From: an uncultured Lachnospiraceae bacterium
GTDB taxonomy: Bacteria > Bacillota > Clostridia > Lachnospirales > Lachnospiraceae
Direction: 5' to 3'
Assembly: GCA_937891165.1 (NCBI GenBank)
Contig: CALAEX010000037.1
Location: 1-10,810 of the forward strand
Length of the DNA: 10,810 nt
The position numbers and the translations under genes are program-made. The notes below the pieces were generated by a model. That model made no database searches, was not told where the DNA came from, and saw only the letters and a list, made by a program, of their open reading frames with translations. How positions within the stretch are numbered: the first letter of the stretch is position 1; every line of letters starts with the position of its first letter. This document shows, in pieces, positions 5,616 to 10,810 of the stretch.

Positions 5616-6443
5616 TTACTTTTTCTCATATAAAAACTTTTCTGGTAAAATTACTTTAAAATCATTTGCTAAATCACGGAAGTTTCTTGGAGTAATTGTT
5701 TGTAACTTATCTGGTCTCATGGACAACATTTTCACTAAAATTTCTGCTGCCTTTTCTACGGTATGCATTAAACCAAAGGTTAAATCGAAATCTTCTCCAG
5801 AAGCAAACATACCATGATGTGCCCAAATTGCTACATCATATTTTTTCATTAACTTACTTGTTTCTATTGCAATTTCTCTACCACCTGGTACCATCCAAGG
5901 AACTACACCAACACCACTTGGAAATACAACAGGACATTCGGTTGCCATCTCCCAAAGTTCTCTTGTAAATACTTCATCTGTCAATGGAAGAACGAAAGTA
6001 AGTGCAATAATATTTGTTGTATGTGCATGATAAATAACTCTATGCTTTCCACCACTTGCTAACATCTTCACTTCATGGTTCATTAAATGAGAAGGAAGTT
6101 CAGAAGTTGGTCTTCCACCGTTTACTAAGCCCCATACAATACGATAATTTTCACCTTTCTCATCTAACTCAATCATACAAATAGAATCTTCTGGATTAAT
6201 GATTACATTGCGAAAATATTTTCCACTTCCTGTTACAAGAAAATACTCTCCACCTAACTCTGGCACTTTTGTTCCAATTGGCTTCCAATCCTTGCACTCG
6301 AAATTTTCTTTTACAGCATCCACTTCTTCCTTTTTCACACGATAAGAAAGATTTCCACCATTTCTCTCATGCCAGCCCTGCTCCCAGCCGTCATTTGCCA
6401 TACGAATAAAACCTTGTACAAATTCCGCATCTAAAAATCTCAT
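5616..6443 (-). CDS. rhaD: rhamnulose-1-phosphate aldolase
   Basis: RhaD is a zinc-dependent class II aldolase. It splits L-rhamnulose-1-phosphate into dihydroxyacetone phosphate and L-lactaldehyde, the last step of the phosphorylated rhamnose route. The 275-residue length equals that of known RhaD. Motifs seen are ERNGGNLSYR (26-35), TGSGKYF (71-77), SELPSHL with E115, HAHTTN with H139 and H141, and WAHHGMF with H210. These match the E. coli catalytic and zinc residues E117, H141, H143 and H212 with an offset of two. The start has a perfect AGGAGG (6452-6457), eight bases upstream. It lies 64 bases after the rhamnosidase-like gene on the same strand. The kinase (rhaB) and isomerase (rhaA) are not in the window. 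Confidence 0.95.
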   Translation of the reverse strand: MRFLDAEFVQGFIRMANDGWEQGWHERNGGNLSYRVKKEEVDAVKENFECKDWKPIGTKVPELGGEYFLVTGSGKYFRNVIINPEDSICMIELDEKGENYRIVWGLVNGGRPTSELPSHLMNHEVKMLASGGKHRVIYHAHTTNIIALTFVLPLTDEVFTRELWEMATECPVVFPSGVGVVPWMVPGGREIAIETSKLMKKYDVAIWAHHGMFASGEDFDLTFGLMHTVEKAAEILVKMLSMRPDKLQTITPRNFRDLANDFKVILPEKFLYEKK

Positions 6444-6507
6444 ATTTGCTTCCTCCTTATTCTTTTTTCTAACAATATAAAAACGAACCGTCCCAAAACT
6501 CTACTCA

Positions 6508-8190
6508 TTAAAAATAGGAATTGCTCGTTCTACATTCTATTTCTTTTGGTGCTTGCAACGTTGTTTCCACTGTACCATCATTGCGTTTTTTATGAGATAT
6601 TATAATATCTCCATAAGGAGTTGGATAACTACCTTTTACCCATTCCAAATCTCCTAAGTGTGGTTCAATTGTAACAACCTTACAGCCAGGTTCTAAAATC
6701 TGAACACCTAGTACATACTCCGAAAGCCATGGTGTAACACCTGCTGCCCATCCATGACAAAAACTATGACGATATCCTTGATAACAATGTCCACCATACG
6801 TAGCATGAACATCTACTTTTCCTTCTTCTAGAAGTTCATCAATTCGAGAAGCATTCTTCATCCATTCTACATCAAAATCTTCCCAAAACGTAGTTGCACC
6901 AAGTTCTAACATACCACCCCAGTATTCACGAATGCAAGCAAGACATCCTTCATAATCTCCTGCCATCCCTCTTGCAGACAAAATGTAATATCCCATAAAA
7001 GTAGACATCCCTTTTGCACCGCCTTGCTTTAGCAATCTTTCATTTGTTTCTTTTGCATCTTTTTGTCCAGCTAAAACTAACAGTGCTGCTGCCTGTTTTG
7101 ATGTTTCATAATCTAGTTCTTTCTGAGCAAAATGACATAACTTTTGTAAATCATTCTCGCACTGTTCTACTCGTGTCTCATCCCCAAGAATAGAAAATAT
7201 ATTTTTTAAACTCTTTGTTGCTAAAATATGTAATGCTTGTACGCCTGCATCTACTACATTGTCTTTTCCAACCGATGACCAATCTAAAAAGCGTCCTTCT
7301 GTTACCGTATCCTTTCCATTTTCATCTATATGAGCAGACAATTGATGCAAAATACCTGCTAAATAATCTTTCTGTTTCTCAATAAAAGCTTTCTTTCCTG
7401 TATAAAGAAACCAATCATACACAATAATGACATACCACATAGAATAACTCGCCATGTGATTCATCCATCCTGGAAGAGGTGTTTCCTTGCGAATAAAATC
7501 AAGACTTTTCTCTACAGAATCATCTTCTCCAAACACAGCTTGAATTGCTGTTACTTCTGGATGCATATCCCCAACCCATACAAGACGGTCTCTCTTAATT
7601 CCATCCCAGATATATTCCTGCATATTTAAGTGTACGGTATACGCTCCCGTTTCCCAAATACGATTCAAAAGTTCATCATTACACTGAAAACTACCCCGAT
7701 ATGGAACATCCTTATAAATCAACACTGCACAAATAGACTTCAACGTAATAGTTGCATCTGGTTCTTCTAAATCAATTCGTACAAATCGAAATCCACTTTC
7801 TCCAATCGGATTCATACTCATCATACCAACTTCTACTATCATATCTCTTCTTGCATGGTCATTGGTAGCATTCGTATCTCCACCAAGTTCGCTCATTGCT
7901 TCAGATACCGATTCACCAAATCGGACACGAAGCTTTGCACTCTTTGTAGTGCTTTCCCATACTAAAATCCGAACACCACCATGAATTTCTGTCCCATAAT
8001 CTAGAAGAATAGATGCCTTGTTTCCTTGTGTACTTCTCATCACACAAGGCTCATGAGCTGATAAAGAAATTTGATGTTCTCTTTCCAAAATCAGAACTTC
8101 ACTATGTTCTACTTGTCCTTGACTCCACACAATACGTTTAGGAAAAAGAAAAGCACGACTTCTTATATCTTTATCCTTTATTTCAATCAT
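6508..8190 (-). CDS. alpha-L-rhamnosidase-like glycoside hydrolase (GH78 group), short intracellular form
   Basis: This 560-residue protein belongs to the six-hairpin rhamnosidase group, which cuts terminal alpha-L-rhamnose from glycosides by inversion. An N-terminal beta-sandwich region (about 1-165) includes LLDYGTEIHGGVRI and GFRFVRIDL, standard in this family. The (alpha/alpha)6 domain (about 166-490) has WDGIKRDRLVWVGDMHPE (195-212), the counterpart of the usual DCPQRDERLGWTGD acid-site region, then FLDWSS (301-306), GATTFWEDFD (431-440, candidate base E437) and SFCHGWAAGVTPWL (476-489). A small beta domain ends it. There is no signal peptide and it is shorter than the common ~900-residue enzymes, so it probably acts on imported rhamnosides. 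GGGAG seven bases before the ATG supports the start. The altered acid-site motif leaves exact substrate open. It sits between leuD (32 bases) and rhaD. Confidence 0.85.
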   Translation of the reverse strand: MIEIKDKDIRSRAFLFPKRIVWSQGQVEHSEVLILEREHQISLSAHEPCVMRSTQGNKASILLDYGTEIHGGVRILVWESTTKSAKLRVRFGESVSEAMSELGGDTNATNDHARRDMIVEVGMMSMNPIGESGFRFVRIDLEEPDATITLKSICAVLIYKDVPYRGSFQCNDELLNRIWETGAYTVHLNMQEYIWDGIKRDRLVWVGDMHPEVTAIQAVFGEDDSVEKSLDFIRKETPLPGWMNHMASYSMWYVIIVYDWFLYTGKKAFIEKQKDYLAGILHQLSAHIDENGKDTVTEGRFLDWSSVGKDNVVDAGVQALHILATKSLKNIFSILGDETRVEQCENDLQKLCHFAQKELDYETSKQAAALLVLAGQKDAKETNERLLKQGGAKGMSTFMGYYILSARGMAGDYEGCLACIREYWGGMLELGATTFWEDFDVEWMKNASRIDELLEEGKVDVHATYGGHCYQGYRHSFCHGWAAGVTPWLSEYVLGVQILEPGCKVVTIEPHLGDLEWVKGSYPTPYGDIIISHKKRNDGTVETTLQAPKEIECRTSNSYF

Positions 8191-8222
8191 TAATGTTCTC
8201 CCTATTTACTAGACTATAAAAT

Positions 8223-8711
8223 TTAATTCTTTTCGTTGATATAGTTCATCAATCCATCTGCTTTCATAATTCTTTGCATAAATTCTGGAAACGCTTGACC
8301 TTGATAAGATTGACCTGTTGTTATATTTGTAATAATACCACTATCAAAATCCACTTCTACTTCATTACCTGCCTCCATTGCCTTTGCAGCTTCTGGACAT
8401 TCTAAAATTGGCAAACCAATGTTAATCGCATTACGGTAGAAAATACGAGCAAAGGTTTCTGCAATTACACAACTAATTCCTGCTGTTTTAATTGCCAAAG
8501 GAGCATGTTCTCTGGAAGAACCACAGCCAAAATTCTTATTTGCGACCATAATATCGCCTGTTTTTACTTTCTTTACGAAGTCTTTATCAATATCTTCCAT
8601 ACAATGAGATGCTAAATCTTTTGCATCTGAACTATTTAAATATCTTGCTGGAATAATTACGTCTGTATCTACGTTATCACCATATTTGTGAACGATTCCT
8701 CTTGCTTTCAT
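8223..8711 (-). CDS. leuD: 3-isopropylmalate dehydratase small subunit
   Basis: LeuD pairs with LeuC to form isopropylmalate isomerase, which converts 2-isopropylmalate to 3-isopropylmalate in leucine synthesis. The 162-residue length is that of the short, archaeal/clostridial type. GDNVDTDVIIPARYLNSSD (11-29) and NFGCGSSREHAP (60-71) are the swivel-domain signatures that bind substrate. It starts 23 bases after the leuC stop, and a weak ACAGG eight bases before the ATG serves as SD. Translation is probably coupled loosely with leuC. Confidence 0.96.
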   Translation of the reverse strand: MKARGIVHKYGDNVDTDVIIPARYLNSSDAKDLASHCMEDIDKDFVKKVKTGDIMVANKNFGCGSSREHAPLAIKTAGISCVIAETFARIFYRNAINIGLPILECPEAAKAMEAGNEVEVDFDSGIITNITTGQSYQGQAFPEFMQRIMKADGLMNYINEKN

Positions 8712-8734
8712 GTCTATTACCTGTCCCTTCTAAA

Positions 8735-10000
8735 TTATAATCCTAACTCTGCTGGCTCAGAAATCTTACCTGTCACGGCACTAGCAGCTGCTACTGCTGG
8801 ACTTGCAAGATATACTTCAGAGTCTACATGACCCATACGTCCTACAAAGTTACGATTGGTTGTAGAAACCGCACGTTCTCCTGCTGCCAAAATTCCCATA
8901 TGACCACCAAGACAAGGACCACAAGTTGGAGTGCTGACAATTGCTCCTGCTTCAATGAAAATCTTTAACAAACCTTCTTCCATCGCTTGTAAATAAATCT
9001 TTTGTGTGGCTGGAATTACAATCGTACGAATACCTTTCGCTACTTTTCTACCTTCTAATACCCTTGCTGCAATACGAAGGTCATCTAAACGACCATTCGT
9101 ACAAGAACCAATGACAACTTGGTCAATCTTTACTTCTCCAGATTCCTTTACTGTCTTTGTGTTCTCTGGAAGATGAGGAAATGCAACGGTTGGCTCTAAT
9201 GTCGAAAGGTCAATCGTATACACTTCGTCATATTCCGCATCTTCATCTGCTTCATATACTGTATAAGGCTTTGTACTATGTTCTTTCATATAAGCAATTG
9301 TTAATTCATCAACTGGAAAAATACCATTCTTTGCACCAGCTTCAATTGCCATATTTGCAATCGAAAAACGGTCATCCATCGAAAGGTTTGCAATACCATC
9401 ACCAACAAATTCCATAGACTTATATAACGCACCATCTACACCAATCATACCAATAATATGTAAAATTACATCTTTACCGGACACCCACTTGTTTGGTTTT
9501 CCAGTTAAAATAAACTTAATTGCGGAAGGTACTTTAAACCAAGCCTTACCAGTAATCATGCCTGCACCCATATCCGTACTTCCTACACCTGTAGAAAATG
9601 CACCTAACGCACCATAAGTACAAGTATGAGAATCTGCACCAATACAAGTTTCTCCTGCTACAATCAGTCCTTTTTCTGGGAGTAAGGCGTGCTCAATTCC
9701 CATTTCTCCCACTTCAAAATAGTTTGTAATGTCATGCTGTTTTGCATATTCTCTTAGACACTTGCAATGTTCTGCGGATTTAATATCCTTATTTGGTGCA
9801 AAATGGTCTGGTACTAATGCAATTTTATCTTTATCAAATACAGTCTTTTTGTTTAACTTTTCTACTTCATGAATGGCTACTGGTCCTGTAATATCATTTG
9901 CCAATACCATATCTAAATCTGCTTCGATTAACTGTCCAGCTACTACGCTTTCTAAACCAGCGTGTGCAGCAAGGATTTTTTGAGTCATTGTCATAGCCAT
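8735..10000 (-). CDS. leuC: 3-isopropylmalate dehydratase large subunit
   Basis: LeuC carries the [4Fe-4S] cluster of isopropylmalate isomerase, with LeuD as partner. The 421-residue length is typical of the archaeal-type subunit used by Clostridia, not the ~465-residue enteric form. Cluster cysteines are C300 (VIGSCTNGR), C360 and C363 (TPTCGPCLGGHMG). ETCIGADSHTCTYGALG (117-133) and GVGSTDMGAGM are further aconitase-family signatures. ATG 10000 has AAAGGAGA upstream with a spacing of about ten; a second ATG two codons in is less well placed. The gene begins only four bases after the leuA stop, so its SD lies inside the end of leuA, a sign of coupling. Confidence 0.97.
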   Translation of the reverse strand: MAMTMTQKILAAHAGLESVVAGQLIEADLDMVLANDITGPVAIHEVEKLNKKTVFDKDKIALVPDHFAPNKDIKSAEHCKCLREYAKQHDITNYFEVGEMGIEHALLPEKGLIVAGETCIGADSHTCTYGALGAFSTGVGSTDMGAGMITGKAWFKVPSAIKFILTGKPNKWVSGKDVILHIIGMIGVDGALYKSMEFVGDGIANLSMDDRFSIANMAIEAGAKNGIFPVDELTIAYMKEHSTKPYTVYEADEDAEYDEVYTIDLSTLEPTVAFPHLPENTKTVKESGEVKIDQVVIGSCTNGRLDDLRIAARVLEGRKVAKGIRTIVIPATQKIYLQAMEEGLLKIFIEAGAIVSTPTCGPCLGGHMGILAAGERAVSTTNRNFVGRMGHVDSEVYLASPAVAAASAVTGKISEPAELGL

Positions 10001-10004
10001 AAGT

Positions 10005-10810
10005 TTATTTCTCCTTTGACATTATTGCGCGGTTAATTGCGCTAAACAGGGCATTAATGGTGGCGTAGATAATATCATTATGAACACCTGCACCCCAATG
10101 AACATTGCCCTTTTCATCGGTAATGCTTACATAGGCAACCGCCTTTGATGATGAACCGCGTTCCAGTGCGTGTTCGGTATATGTAAGATTTGAAAATTCC
10201 ATACCGAGTTCTGCCTTAAGGGCGTTGCCAACGGCATCTAAACGGCCGTTACCCGATGCGGAAATGATTTTTTCATTACCTTCGTAAACGATGGTCATTA
10301 TTGCGGTGAAACTGTCACCCTCTTTGGTAAAGACAACCTTTGTACAGTCGGTAATTTTATTAACATTAACAAAATTATCCTTAAAGGCTTGATGCACCTG
10401 ATGGGGTGAGAGTTCATCGTGCTTGTGGTCAGAAATATCTTTAATAAGGTAACTAACCGTCTCACGCATTTTGGGTGGCAGGTTATAGCCGTAATTATGC
10501 TCTAACAACCAGCCAATACCGCCCTTGCCCGACTGTGAATTAATGCGAATAACATCGGTTTCATATACCCTGCCAACATCAGTTGGGTCAATGGGAAGAT
10601 AAGGTACTGTCCAGTATTTTTCGTTTCTTTCCTCACGGTATTTCATACCCTTTGCAATGGCATCTTGGTGAGAGCCGGAGAATGCGGCGAAAACAAGTTT
10701 GCCGCTATAGGGTGAGCGCTCATAAATATGCATACGGGTTACACGCTCATAAACATTGGCGATAGACGGAATGTCTGAAAAATCAAGTTCAGGGTCCACA
10801 CCGTGTGAGA
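10005..10810 (-). CDS. leuA: 2-isopropylmalate synthase, C-terminal part (runs off the window)
   Basis: LeuA condenses 2-oxoisovalerate with acetyl-CoA, the first leucine-specific step. Only the last ~268 residues are here; the frame is open to the window edge (SHGVDPELDFSDIPSIA...), so GTG 10799 is an internal codon, not a start. VDPELDFSDI and SPYSGKLVFAAFSGSHQDAI mark the end of the catalytic barrel and its linker in the LeuA2-type enzymes (~550-560 residues). GKGGIGWLLEHNYGYNLP starts the accessory domain. The segment from about MRETVSYLI to the end is the LeuA_dimer domain, which binds leucine for feedback inhibition (GNGRLDAVGNALK and GAGVHNDIIYATINALFSAI are visible). GC is about 46% in a 240-base sample (10021-10260), against about 35% in samples of leuC. 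Codons such as GCG, GGC and CCG are more frequent, unlike its neighbours. Confidence 0.95.
   Translation of the reverse strand, partial: SHGVDPELDFSDIPSIANVYERVTRMHIYERSPYSGKLVFAAFSGSHQDAIAKGMKYREERNEKYWTVPYLPIDPTDVGRVYETDVIRINSQSGKGGIGWLLEHNYGYNLPPKMRETVSYLIKDISDHKHDELSPHQVHQAFKDNFVNVNKITDCTKVVFTKEGDSFTAIMTIVYEGNEKIISASGNGRLDAVGNALKAELGMEFSNLTYTEHALERGSSSKAVAYVSITDEKGNVHWGAGVHNDIIYATINALFSAINRAIMSKEK

Noticed and set aside
9157..9417. Plus-strand ORF inside leuC
   Set aside because: leuC is unmistakable on the minus strand and this frame has no SD or recognisable content.

Overview
The window is AT-rich. Its gene content and protein styles point to a gut-type Clostridia, most likely Lachnospiraceae. 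The signs are a small Gly/Cys-rich hydrophobic protein typical of that group, strong sigma-A type promoters, purine-rich ribosome binding sites, an archaeal-type split isopropylmalate dehydratase and a rhamnose pathway. This placement is inference; no marker gene is present.

Left part (1-1483): a complete IS3-family, IS150-group insertion sequence. It has orfA and orfB, a slippery A7 for -1 frameshifting, imperfect terminal repeats at about 55 and 1483, and a strong hairpin that buries the orfA start region. Next to it (1502-1786, minus) lies a 94-codon chimera. Its first ~66 residues look like the start of a clostridial 2-isopropylmalate-synthase-like (HMGL) enzyme and stop at the catalytic DTT motif. 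The last ~28 look like the end of an ACT domain. A strong, palindrome-bearing promoter still drives it. No target duplication flanks the IS, which fits a rearrangement in this corner.

Middle (1864-5615): an unrecognised two-helix membrane protein with a charged linker (minus), then a Gly/Cys-rich small protein with two near-identical hydrophobic segments (plus) and its terminator. aroC (chorismate synthase) follows, with a promoter and a perfect inverted repeat in its leader. A very long hairpin terminator swallows the aroC stop codon. Last is a membrane-anchored or secreted NodB-type polysaccharide deacetylase.

Right part (5616-10810, all minus): leuA (3' part only) - leuC - leuD - a GH78-type intracellular rhamnosidase-like enzyme - rhaD. 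Spacings are 4, 23, 32 and 64 bases, and no convincing terminator lies between them. Leucine synthesis and rhamnoside breakdown may therefore share a transcript. LeuC and LeuD together form isopropylmalate isomerase, acting after LeuA. The rhamnosidase would release rhamnose, and RhaD would split rhamnulose-1-phosphate into DHAP and lactaldehyde. leuA has clearly higher GC than leuC, with the change falling at the leuA/leuC junction.

I found no tRNA, rRNA, CRISPR array or clearly novel multi-gene system. The most unusual items are the chimeric leuA-like/ACT ORF, the aroC leader repeat, the duplicated Cys/Gly protein, and the leu-rhamnose gene chain with its mosaic leuA.
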